Shown here piece by piece: positions 1-5,509 of a stretch of DNA of 5,509 nt. Under the pieces are notes generated by a model. It did not search any database. It saw only the letters and a program-made list of their open reading frames with translations, and had not been told where the DNA came from. Made by a program: the position numbers and the translations under genes. The DNA comes from an uncultured Gammaproteobacteria bacterium. GTDB lineage: Bacteria > Pseudomonadota > Gammaproteobacteria > Pseudomonadales > DT-91. Within the stretch, counting starts at the first letter, position 1. Every line of letters begins with the position of its first letter. Location of the stretch: assembly GCA_929200485.1 (NCBI GenBank), contig CAKMZU010000243.1, forward strand, positions 1 through 5,509. Direction: 5' to 3'.

Positions 1-1
1 C

Positions 2-478
2 TTCAATAGTCAGAACGTGTTGGTATTTGTTTTCGTTAATGTGATTGACCATGGCGGCGAGAGAGGTACTCTTACCGGAACCCGTTGGCCCAGTTACCAG
101 AACAAGGCCACGAGGTGTTTCGGAGATATCTTTAAATACATTACCCATGCCAAGGTCTTGCAGCGTTAATACTGTTGATGGAATCGTACGAAATACTGCG
201 CCAGCTCCACGGTTTTGGTTGAATGCATTGACACGAAAACGAGCAACACCTGGGACTTCAAAGGAAAAGTCAGTCTCAAGGAATTCTTCATAATCTTTTC
301 GTTGCTTGTCGTTCATTATCTCATAAACGAGCGAATGGACTTCTTTATGCTCCATCGGGGGCAGGTTGATGCGTTTAATATCGCCATCCACACGAATCAT
401 GGGGGGTAAACCTGCAGAGAGATGCAGGTCAGAGGCATTTTCTTTTGCACTAAAGGCTAAGAGTTCTGTAATATCCAT
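2..478 (-). CDS. pilT: Type IV pilus twitching motility ATPase PilT (N-terminal part, cut by window edge)
   Basis: PilT is the hexameric cytoplasmic ATPase that drives retraction of type IV pili, giving twitching motility and surface or DNA uptake functions. The 159 visible residues start MDITELLAFS and contain the PilT/GspE N-terminal domain (about residues 1-100, with SDLHLSAGLPPMIRVDG near 16-32) followed by the P-loop GPTGSGKST at 130-138. The Walker A lysine falls at residue 136, as in Pseudomonas PilT. The reading stops at TIE, just before the expected Asp-box; the family is about 345 residues long, so roughly half is outside the window. The start ATG (476-478) matches the family N-terminus. 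It diverges from yggS across a 45-bp gap, an arrangement known from Pseudomonas. The upstream AAGCGAGC is only a weak ribosome site. The identification is secure; PilU and PilB are less likely because the N-terminus is typical of PilT. Confidence 0.96.
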   Translation of the reverse strand, partial: MDITELLAFSAKENASDLHLSAGLPPMIRVDGDIKRINLPPMEHKEVHSLVYEIMNDKQRKDYEEFLETDFSFEVPGVARFRVNAFNQNRGAGAVFRTIPSTVLTLQDLGMGNVFKDISETPRGLVLVTGPTGSGKSTSLAAMVNHINENKYQHVLTIE

Positions 479-523
479 GCTGCTCGCTTATTTTTATTGG
501 TTTGTAAAAAAGAATTGCTATCT
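479..523. promoter_or_regulatory. Divergent pilT/yggS intergenic region
   Basis: This 45-bp AT-rich gap separates the pilT and yggS start codons. At least the yggS-proC-yggT promoter must lie here or overlap the first codons of pilT. AT-rich -10-like stretches occur (TTATTTTTAT on the plus strand near 487-496, and TAAAAAT on the minus strand), but no convincing -35 partner is visible for either direction. No operator palindrome was seen. Confidence 0.3.
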
Positions 524-1219
524 ATGCCTGATTTGAATGCCAATATCAATCGTCTAATTGATAGAATGTTTAAGGCCGCAAAAAACGCGCAAAGAAATGT
601 GGATGACGTTGCACTGATCGGCGCATCAAAAACTCAGTCTGTTGAAACGATAAAGTCAGCTTATGATTCAGGGCTAAAGCGATTTGGAGAAAATTATCTG
701 GCCGAAGCAGTCCAAAAAATACCACATTTGCCGAGTGATATTGAATGGCACTATATTGGTCCAATACAGTCGAACAAAACGCGACAAATAGCAGAATATT
801 TTGATTGGGTACACACCATTGATCGGGCAAAAGTCATCCAGCGTTTGAATGATCAGAGGCCGGAGAAGCTTGTACCATTAAAATGCCTGATACAAGTAAA
901 TTTGGCTTGTGAAGAGCAAAAGGCAGGTGCAAAAGAAGAGGATGTTTTTGAGTTAGCTGGGCTTATTGATGCAAGTCCCAGGCTCTCTTTTGACGGCTTG
1001 ATGATTATTCCAAAGGCTAATCAGAGTGAAGCAGTATTAAGACAGGATTTTGCTACAATGCAGGAATTGTTGATCGATTTGCAGGCATCATTTCCAGATG
1101 CGAAAACGCTGTCAATGGGAATGAGTCAGGATTTTGAATTAGCCATTGAGTATGGCGCAACCTTTGTACGTGTAGGCACACAAATTTTTGGTGAAAGACA
1201 AAATTTCAAGAAGGGGTAG
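524..1219 (+). CDS. yggS: YggS family pyridoxal phosphate homeostasis protein
   Basis: YggS (PLPBP/COG0325) is a small cytosolic PLP-binding TIM-barrel protein without known catalytic activity that buffers vitamin B6 and affects amino-acid balance. With the ATG at 524 the protein has 231 residues, close to E. coli YggS (234). The PLP lysine then falls at residue 36 (IGASKTQS), matching the E. coli position. Other family motifs are FGENYLAEA (54-62), WHYIGPIQSNK (75-85), GLMIIP (158-163), LSMGMSQD (196-203) and the phosphate-binding region VRVGTQIFGER (215-225). A TTG start at 497 would add nine residues that do not resemble the family, so 524 is preferred although neither start has a strong Shine-Dalgarno. 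The stop is 2 bp before proC, the classical yggS-proC pairing of PLP and proline metabolism. Confidence 0.95.
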   Translation: MPDLNANINRLIDRMFKAAKNAQRNVDDVALIGASKTQSVETIKSAYDSGLKRFGENYLAEAVQKIPHLPSDIEWHYIGPIQSNKTRQIAEYFDWVHTIDRAKVIQRLNDQRPEKLVPLKCLIQVNLACEEQKAGAKEEDVFELAGLIDASPRLSFDGLMIIPKANQSEAVLRQDFATMQELLIDLQASFPDAKTLSMGMSQDFELAIEYGATFVRVGTQIFGERQNFKKG

Positions 1220-1221
1220 AA

Positions 1222-2043
1222 ATGAATCAACCAGTCGTAGGTTTTATTGGTGCAGGTAATATGGCTCAGGCAATCATCGGCGGATTAATTCAATCCGATG
1301 TTCAACCTCAGAATATTATCGCCTCAGACATGGCCGAACAAGCGCTTGATTTACTTAGCAGCCAGTTTGGCATTCAAACAAGCTTAAGTAATAGCGAAGT
1401 TGCACAGAAATCAGATGTGATTTTTCTGGCCGTTAAACCTGACCAGCTGTTGGCAGTTTGTGATGAGATTTCTAAGGTTGTTGCTGACAAGCAGCCACTG
1501 CTGATTTCGATTGCCGCTGGGGTCTCAGAATCGAGTATGGCAAAGCATTTACCTCCGGGTGTTAAGATTGTCCGTTGTATGCCAAATACACCGGCATTAG
1601 TTCAAACAGGCGCCAGTGGCCTTTTTGCCAACAAAGCGGTGAGTGATGATGAGAAAAAGCTCGCGGAAAGCTTGATGCAGGCGGTTGGATTAACCGTTTG
1701 GGTCGATGATGAGACATTAATTCATGCAGTTACGGCGGTTTCAGGTAGTGGGCCTGCGTACTTTTTCAGATTTATTGAAGCGATGGCAAAAGCCGGGCTA
1801 GAGCAGGGGCTAGATGAAAAAACAGCGATGCAACTGTCAATTCAAACAGCCTTAGGTGCTGCAAAGATGGCTTCAAATTCGGAAAAAACGCCTCTCGAGC
1901 TTCGCGAAGCGGTTACTTCAAAAGGTGGAACAACAGCTGCAGCGATAAACGTTTTTAATGAAAATGGCTTGGAAAAACTCGTCAGCGATGCCATGCTGGC
2001 ATGTAGTGAACGAAGCCAAGAACTAGCTAAAGAGATGGAGTAG
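1222..2043 (+). CDS. proC: Pyrroline-5-carboxylate reductase
   Basis: ProC catalyses the last step of proline synthesis, NAD(P)H-dependent reduction of 1-pyrroline-5-carboxylate to L-proline, in the cytosol. The 273 residues match the family length (E. coli 269). The N-terminal Rossmann domain shows GFIGAGNMAQAI (7-18, GxGxxx dinucleotide motif), FLAVKPDQ (68-75) and RCMPNTPALVQTGASG (118-133). The C-terminal dimerisation and active-site domain contains AVSGSGPAYFF (172-182) and the ProC signature VTSKGGTTAAAI (231-242). The start is fixed by a strong Shine-Dalgarno AAGGGG at 1211-1216, placed inside the last codons of yggS, 5 bases before the ATG; translation of the two genes is therefore probably coupled. 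Nothing is missing from the catalytic motifs. Confidence 0.97.
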   Translation: MNQPVVGFIGAGNMAQAIIGGLIQSDVQPQNIIASDMAEQALDLLSSQFGIQTSLSNSEVAQKSDVIFLAVKPDQLLAVCDEISKVVADKQPLLISIAAGVSESSMAKHLPPGVKIVRCMPNTPALVQTGASGLFANKAVSDDEKKLAESLMQAVGLTVWVDDETLIHAVTAVSGSGPAYFFRFIEAMAKAGLEQGLDEKTAMQLSIQTALGAAKMASNSEKTPLELREAVTSKGGTTAAAINVFNENGLEKLVSDAMLACSERSQELAKEME

Positions 2044-2046
2044 TAG

Positions 2047-2601
2047 ATGTCATCAATGGATCTTGCGATTAGATTTTTACTCGAAAATGTCTTTATGTTG
2101 TATATCTATGTCGTGCTTCTGCGTTTTTTATTGCAGCTGGCCGAGGCAGATTTTTACAACCCGTTAAGCCAATTTGTAGTTAAAGCCACCAACCCCTTAC
2201 TTAAACCATTACGCAAAGTGATACACCCTATTAAGAAACAAGATATTGCCTCGCTGCTGTTAGCTGTTTTGCTTTATGGGGTAATGATTGCTCTGATTGC
2301 CTTGCTAGTTTATAAGACGCAATTTTCCATTGCTCAGCTGGCTATGTGGAGTGTGGCAGGGACGCTTTATGCCATTACAGGAATTTATCTTTTTGGTATT
2401 GTTATTTCTGCCATTCTAAGCTGGATTCCATCAACGCATGATCATCCTGCCTCATATCTTTTACATCAGCTAGTTGAACCGCCGGTTGCTCCCATTCGCA
2501 AGATAATGCCTGATCTTGGTGGTATTGACTTATCGCCTTTGGGTGCTCTGTTAATTCTTAATGTGATTCGAATATTTTTAAAGCCGTTTGTTCCCCTCTA
2601 G
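2047..2601 (+). CDS. yggT: YggT family integral membrane protein
   Basis: YggT is a conserved inner-membrane protein of unclear function, reported to help with osmotic or potassium stress, and is often found beside yggS and proC. The 184 residues (E. coli 188) contain two YGGT repeats. The first has a membrane segment at about 8-32, then the signature around NPLSQFVVKATNPLLKPLRK (38-57) and a second membrane segment at about 66-90. The second repeat has a segment at about 102-126, then SWIPS (125-129), the EPPVAPIRKIMP stretch (144-155) and a last segment at about 163-180. The ATG follows the proC stop by 3 bp; GGAG at 2037-2040 inside the end of proC serves as ribosome site with a 6-base spacer, favouring 2047 over the internal ATG at 2056. 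It is probably the third gene of the yggS-proC-yggT operon. No terminator is visible after it. Confidence 0.94.
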   Translation: MSSMDLAIRFLLENVFMLYIYVVLLRFLLQLAEADFYNPLSQFVVKATNPLLKPLRKVIHPIKKQDIASLLLAVLLYGVMIALIALLVYKTQFSIAQLAMWSVAGTLYAITGIYLFGIVISAILSWIPSTHDHPASYLLHQLVEPPVAPIRKIMPDLGGIDLSPLGALLILNVIRIFLKPFVPL

Positions 2602-2665
2602 CAAATAAGATTCATGATCGGCGGAATGTCCGGAATTTTCATACAGGTTTTAACAAAAGGACAAT

Positions 2666-2713
2666 ATGACTAGTCATTACGAGTTATTGTCGACTCTAGA
2701 TGTGATGGTTTAA
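2666..2713 (+). other. Possible 5' remnant of a truncated gene after yggT
   Basis: A 15-codon ORF (MTSHYELLSTLDVMV) begins at 2666, preceded by AAAAGGA at 2655-2661, a good Shine-Dalgarno with a 4-base spacer. It lies where the next gene of the yggS-proC-yggT cluster would be expected. Its last codons fall inside sequence that is homologous to the minus-strand EEP gene, beginning near 2699. The likely reading is that the first dozen codons of a core gene survive and the rest was removed when the right-hand DNA arrived. It could equally be a chance ORF. I do not recognise the peptide. The rest of 2602-2698 shows no gene and no clear terminator. Confidence 0.25.
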
Positions 2714-2815
2714 ATTTAATGGTGGCCCATATCGGAACGTGATCGGACATGATGTTTCTTTTGTATTTTATCGCCCTTGGCACCGAAAGAATGGTGTGTA
2801 TGTGTGGAGTAGACA
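2699..2815 (-). repeat. Direct repeat, EEP copy B side (partner 5091-5146 and 5442-5509)
   Basis: Positions 2699-2754 align with 5091-5146 (offset 2392) and 2748-2815 align with 5442-5509 (offset 2694), in the same orientation. By eye, identity is a little over 80%. The change of offset by 302 within a shared CATGATG-like heptamer marks the internal deletion in this copy. The partner alignment runs into the right window edge, so the repeat is longer than seen here. Confidence 0.85.
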
Positions 2816-3282
2816 TGGACAATATCATTACCTACTTTGATATCAGCAAAGACAAAATTTCGGTCATTCGTCGGATCCGATAAATTGTTTTGATTGGCGA
2901 ACCTGACCATCCCTACATTGCCCATTGGAAACCGGGAAATAATTGCGTTACCCGTTTGGCAGCTTATATTAATGCCATCTTCATTCGCATTGACATAATA
3001 GGCATTAAACGCTTTGGCGTATTCTCGTGCGGTATTTCGGCCCGCACCGCAGGATGAACCACGAACGGTTTCGCTAAGTAAAATAACGTCGGGCCCATGA
3101 CTACCAAACTTGTCTTTTAGCCATTGGATTTGATTTTGCAGGCGTTCGGCAGAAGGCCGAAATACGTTATAGCTGACAACAGTCAACTCGTCTTTAGCAT
3201 CAACAATGGCATCTGAAAATGAGTCACCTTTAACCTTGCATCCCTCCTCGCAAAGGTTAGTCTTTTCGTCCGTTGCCGTGCC
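2699..3282 (-). pseudogene. Decayed EEP-family phosphodiesterase (copy B, internal deletion and frameshift)
   Basis: This is the remains of an endonuclease/exonuclease/phosphatase superfamily enzyme (DNase I/sphingomyelinase fold, metal-dependent phosphodiester hydrolysis). The frame is open from 3282 to 2716. From the TTG at 3186 it reads VVSYNVFRPS, then ILLSETVRG with the expected metal-ligand Glu at residue 39, NAIISRFPMG (80-89) and VYSTHTHHSFGA (125-136), as in the first half of an EEP domain. After GDKIQKK the frame runs into a stop at 2716, but the neighbouring frame encodes IMSDHVPIWATIKFKPS, the normal end of the domain. Compared with copy A (4570-5508), about 302 bp carrying the GDFN motif are missing and the frame is shifted. 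The repeat tail of copy A is also absent; homology ends near 2699. No good start or signal peptide exists: upstream the frame runs back to the TGA that ends the PI-PLC gene. A catalytically active product is unlikely. Confidence 0.85.
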
Positions 3283-4356
3283 TCACTCGAATTCATTAAA
3301 GCCATAATCGCTTAATTCATTCTGATTGATAATATTTTCAATCAGTCGTTTACCGGGGAAGTCAGCCATAATGATGCCTGGCATCTTGCCTTTATCAATT
3401 GAATTATTTTCAAGATAATCCGCAGTTAAGACATTAATACCCTCAAAGGCAATTGTACAAATACCGATAAAACAACTCACTCGGGGGAAGTCAGGATAGG
3501 ATTTTTTCCACCCGGGTGTGGTTAGGCCGGTGGCAAGCCTTGGTGCGGACGTGCCGTTACTTGAATGGCCGCTGGCAACAAAATAAGGGAATGATCCATA
3601 GGCGCCGCTTAAGTAATTCATGTGAAGGGTATCAGGGTTACGCTTTTTCGCTTTGATCAGATGATGTTTAACAGCGATCCATTTGTCATAAAGATCCCAG
3701 TTAGTCTTCATCTTGTATTTATCCTGCTTGATAATGTCTTTATAGGGCAGGCCGTAAGCATAGCCATCTTTGGTAATTCCTGAAAATTCCTGCAGGATGA
3801 TAAATTTTCCACGCACTTGATCAAGCATTGGATTGGTTTCGGCAGGTATCCAGCGTTTTTCACCATATTGGGCTAAATATCTGTTGAGTGTATCGGTGTA
3901 ACCTTGTGTATTGTTTGAGGGCTTATATTCTGGACGCAACCGAAACAACACAGTTTCCGTTGGATTGGCAGTCAGGAAAGCGTCAATCGATTTCAAAACA
4001 TCTTCACCAAAATCGGTTTTTTGAGGGATGATGCCATGATATATTTTAAATTTGTTGTTGATATGTCGAGTGCGTATATCAAGCACACGAATACCTGAAT
4101 TGAGCTGCTCGATTAATGTCATGGTTTGATTTTTCGAAATATCTCCACCTTTGGTTGACATGCTGTCATGGGTTCCCGGCAGTGACAGTTCGCCTAGCCT
4201 CTTGTTACCTCTAAGCCTGGACATCCAGTTTGGGTTGTTGGCAACAGCCCTTTTGTCATGACTGTAGGCTGCATCATTATGCGAAAAGCATAATGATGGC
4301 AGGGTTGTCAGCGATAGCACTATGGCTGAAAAATACGCTGGAATTAACCGTACCAT
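3283..4356 (-). CDS. Secreted phosphatidylinositol-specific phospholipase C
   Basis: This protein belongs to the bacterial PI-PLC X-domain family, which cleaves phosphatidylinositol to diacylglycerol and inositol cyclic phosphate without a metal. The 357 residues begin with a signal peptide (basic MVRLIP, hydrophobic 7-22, probable cleavage after LCFS at 25). The catalytic set of Bacillus PI-PLC is recognisable: LPGTHDS with His63 and Asp64, LDIRTR with Asp93 and Arg95, IYHG with His107, and IIMADFPG with Asp332. Other shared stretches are NPTETVLFRLRPEY, VRGKFIILQEFSG, DKYKM and MNYLSGAYGSFPYFVAS. The start has AAGGA at 4363-4367 with a 6-base spacer. The domain ends near residue 346; an 11-residue tail then reaches TGA at 3283-3285, after which the same frame continues into the EEP pseudogene. 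It may once have been the N-terminal part of a PI-PLC/EEP fusion. Such enzymes can act as virulence factors, as in Listeria, but no role is shown here. Confidence 0.92.
   Translation of the reverse strand: MVRLIPAYFSAIVLSLTTLPSLCFSHNDAAYSHDKRAVANNPNWMSRLRGNKRLGELSLPGTHDSMSTKGGDISKNQTMTLIEQLNSGIRVLDIRTRHINNKFKIYHGIIPQKTDFGEDVLKSIDAFLTANPTETVLFRLRPEYKPSNNTQGYTDTLNRYLAQYGEKRWIPAETNPMLDQVRGKFIILQEFSGITKDGYAYGLPYKDIIKQDKYKMKTNWDLYDKWIAVKHHLIKAKKRNPDTLHMNYLSGAYGSFPYFVASGHSSNGTSAPRLATGLTTPGWKKSYPDFPRVSCFIGICTIAFEGINVLTADYLENNSIDKGKMPGIIMADFPGKRLIENIINQNELSDYGFNEFE
4269..4302. repeat. Strong inverted repeat inside the PI-PLC signal peptide region
   Basis: CATCATTATGC (4272-4282) and GCATAATGATG (4288-4298) form a perfect 11-bp stem around the loop GAAAA. 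Allowing one bulged base at 4299 adds three more pairs (4269-4271 with 4300-4302). It covers about codons 19-30 of the PI-PLC gene, across the predicted signal peptide cleavage site. A hairpin in the mRNA is expected; any regulatory effect is unknown. Confidence 0.7.
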
Positions 4357-4362
4357 GAGCCG

Positions 4363-4367
4363 TCCTT
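4363..4367 (-). promoter_or_regulatory. Ribosome binding site of the PI-PLC gene
   Basis: AAGGA on the minus strand, 6 bases before the ATG at 4354-4356 and preceded by an A-rich run, supports this start. The gap 4357-4569 otherwise holds two hairpins near its right end; I found no convincing -35/-10 pair for the PI-PLC gene in it and no additional gene. Confidence 0.7.
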
Positions 4368-4510
4368 TTTTTAACCTTAATGATGATAATAGATGATCGT
4401 GGAGAGAATATGGATTGGAACAGTTGCAGAAAACTTTAGTAACTTAATTTTCGATGGGTAGTTAAGATGTTAATGCTGATAGAATCGAATCACATTTATA
4501 GGGGGAAGTT

Positions 4511-4541
4511 AGGGATTAAGAGCCACAGCCACTTAATCCCT
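4511..4541. terminator. Hairpin downstream of EEP copy A, possible terminator
   Basis: AGGGATTAAG (4511-4520) and CTTAATCCCT (4532-4541) form a perfect 10-bp stem with an 11-base loop, about 30 bp beyond the stop of the EEP gene on the minus strand. The sequence after it on that strand (AACTTCCCCC) is not T-rich, so it is not a textbook intrinsic terminator. It could slow polymerase, protect the mRNA end, or bind a protein. Confidence 0.35.
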
Positions 4542-4560
4542 TGACAGTATTAGCAAACGG

Positions 4561-4577
4561 AGCCTTGAATTAAGGCT
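4561..4577. repeat. Short inverted repeat spanning the EEP copy A stop codon
   Basis: AGCCTT (4561-4566) pairs with AAGGCT (4572-4577) around a 5-base loop; the stop codon of the EEP gene (4570-4572) lies in the hairpin. There is no T tract after it. Together with the hairpin at 4511-4541 it may mark the transcript end, but it could be chance. Confidence 0.3.
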
Positions 4578-5508
4578 GTTTAGATACGTTGAGCATTCCC
4601 ATTGCATCCCAGCTTGGCTGACAATCGAACTTGGCATTGCGCTCACCATTGTTTTTGCTGCCTCCGTTCCATTGCAATCCGCAGAATGTATTACCTGAAG
4701 TGCGAACAGAAGTAATAATGATATTACTTAACAGACCGTCTGCATGGCTTGTGATGTAAACTTCATCTTTGCCTCCGCTACAATCAAATTTTGCGTTGCG
4801 CTCTCCACCGGACAGGCGCCCATCCCATTCTAAGCCGCAAGCGCCATTGCGTGTCATGATGTAGCCCTTGGTGGCCTGATAGCCGTTACCATCAACCCAT
4901 GGGTCGGCAGTGACAACAAAGGTCATAAGATCTCCATTCGAGTGGCAATCAAATTTAGCATTGCGTTCGCCACCGGATAAATCGCTATCCCATTCCAGTC
5001 GGCAGTTTTCTCCGGAAGCGGTTGTGTTGAGTTTAAAATCATAACTATCCCCAGAGCGCATTTGATTAATGTGGATATCAGTCTGGTTAAGATTTGATGG
5101 CTTAAATTTAATGGTGGCCCATATCGGGGCGTGATCAGACATTATGCTGCTGTCTCGGCAATAGTCGCTTGTACAAAGCCCGGCATTGCTACTGTCGCCC
5201 TCCTTAACGAAGAGAAAGTCGAGTATTAAGGTCCAGTCGTCTTCAATTAAACCGGCTTCTGACGTGATACGCGATAAAGTGTCTATACCATCATGCGTAT
5301 CGGTAAAATTGCCATCGAAAAACGGGTTTAGCGAAATATCATGTAAACCGAGTGGGTCGGCAAATACATGGCCAACGGCATTGAAGTCGCCACCTAAAAT
5401 ACGGGTAAATGGCTTGCTTTCGGAATGATAGGTCATTTCAGCATGTTGCTTCTTACGGATGCTATCGCCCTCGGCACCGAACGAATGATGCGTATGTGTG
5501 GAATAGAC
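4570..5508 (-). CDS. EEP-family phosphodiesterase with triple Cys-rich C-terminal repeat (copy A, 5' end outside window)
   Basis: This is the C-terminal 312 residues of an endonuclease/exonuclease/phosphatase superfamily enzyme. The frame is open to the right edge; an internal ATG at 5434-5436 is not the real start, since the upstream codons read VYSTHTHHSFGAEGD, matching the middle of the EEP domain in copy B. Visible catalytic motifs are RILGGDFNAV (36-45, with Asp41 and Asn43), LDFLFV (96-101) and IMSDHAPIWATI (122-133, with the Asp125-His126 pair). The domain ends near KFKPS (134-138). The remaining 170 residues hold three repeats at about 52-55 residue spacing, each with two cysteines around xLxW...GERNAKFDC. 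The cysteines suggest an exported protein; its signal peptide would lie outside the window. Substrate is open: nuclease, sphingomyelinase-like or another phosphodiesterase are all possible. Proximity to a secreted PI-PLC favours, but does not prove, a lipid substrate. Confidence 0.88.
   Translation of the reverse strand, partial: VYSTHTHHSFGAEGDSIRKKQHAEMTYHSESKPFTRILGGDFNAVGHVFADPLGLHDISLNPFFDGNFTDTHDGIDTLSRITSEAGLIEDDWTLILDFLFVKEGDSSNAGLCTSDYCRDSSIMSDHAPIWATIKFKPSNLNQTDIHINQMRSGDSYDFKLNTTASGENCRLEWDSDLSGGERNAKFDCHSNGDLMTFVVTADPWVDGNGYQATKGYIMTRNGACGLEWDGRLSGGERNAKFDCSGGKDEVYITSHADGLLSNIIITSVRTSGNTFCGLQWNGGSKNNGERNAKFDCQPSWDAMGMLNVSKQP
4621..5004 (-). repeat. Three protein repeats around GERNAKFDC in the EEP copy A tail
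   Basis: The conserved cores lie at 4945-5004, 4780-4839 and 4621-4683, and each codes for 20-21 residues from Cys to Cys: CRLEW, CGLEW or CGLQW at the start and GERNAKFDC at the end. The starts are 55 and 52 codons apart. The codons for the shared residues differ synonymously between units (for example GGC GAA CGC against GGT GAG CGC), so the repeats are old and kept at protein level. I do not recognise the domain. Three units of about 50 residues would fit a three-fold beta fold such as a trefoil-like binding module, which is a guess. Confidence 0.85.
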
Positions 5509-5509
5509 A

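Noticed and set aside
45..409. Plus-strand open frames opposite pilT
   Set aside because: They overlap the clear pilT coding sequence with its Walker A motif and have no ribosome site or recognisable content.
570..830. Minus-strand open frame inside yggS
   Set aside because: It lies fully opposite a well-conserved gene and its translation resembles no protein I know.
2689..2700. GTCGACTCTAGA, and CTCGAATTC at 3286-3294, resemble stretches of a cloning vector polylinker
   Set aside because: Each match is only 9-12 bases, no further vector sequence adjoins them, and the second lies inside the PI-PLC coding sequence. Chance is the simplest reason, though both lie near the ends of the copy B module, so resequencing would settle it.
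3240..3256. GAGGAGGG followed by ATG on the minus strand, as a start for the EEP pseudogene
   Set aside because: The ATG is in another frame and meets a stop after three codons (ATG CAA GGT TAA).
3240..3285. TGA at 3283-3285 as a selenocysteine codon
   Set aside because: I see no bacterial SECIS-like hairpin directly after it, and the downstream domain is itself broken by deletion and frameshift.
4541..4570. TTGACA at 4541-4546 as a plus-strand -35 box
   Set aside because: There is no good -10 box at proper spacing and it would read antisense into the EEP gene.
5186..5428. Plus-strand open frame opposite EEP copy A
   Set aside because: It is a shadow of the minus-strand gene, whose frame carries GDFN and SDH catalytic motifs.

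Overview
The window looks like a gammaproteobacterial chromosome of moderate GC content. The left part carries core genes in a well-known order: a type IV pilus retraction ATPase (pilT, cut by the left edge) diverging from a tight yggS-proC-yggT cluster. The same arrangement occurs in Pseudomonas and other gammaproteobacteria. The genus cannot be fixed from the sequence.

Layout. Positions 1-478 (minus strand) hold the first 159 codons of pilT. A 45-bp divergent gap follows. Positions 524-2601 (plus strand) hold yggS (PLP homeostasis), proC (pyrroline-5-carboxylate reductase) and yggT (membrane protein), separated by 2-3 bp and probably one transcript. The conserved cluster ends just after yggT. 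A 15-codon ORF with a good Shine-Dalgarno sequence starts at 2666 and is cut short near 2699, where a different kind of DNA begins.

From 2699 to the right edge everything reads on the minus strand and looks like accessory DNA for secreted phosphodiesterases. In transcription order from the right edge it holds three parts. The first (4570-5508) is a partial endonuclease/exonuclease/phosphatase (EEP) family protein with three C-terminal repeats built around GERNAKFDC. The second (3283-4356) is a secreted bacterial-type phosphatidylinositol-specific phospholipase C with its catalytic residues intact. The third (2699-3282) is a decayed second EEP copy, in the same frame as the phospholipase and separated from it only by a TGA codon.

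The two EEP copies are direct repeats of one another. The left copy has lost about 300 bp, including the GDFN catalytic motif, and its reading frame; it also lacks the repeat tail. The simplest reading is a duplicated EEP gene or PI-PLC/EEP unit, with one copy degenerating. If active, the PI-PLC and the intact EEP protein could act together on host or environmental phospholipids or nucleic acids. That role is inference.
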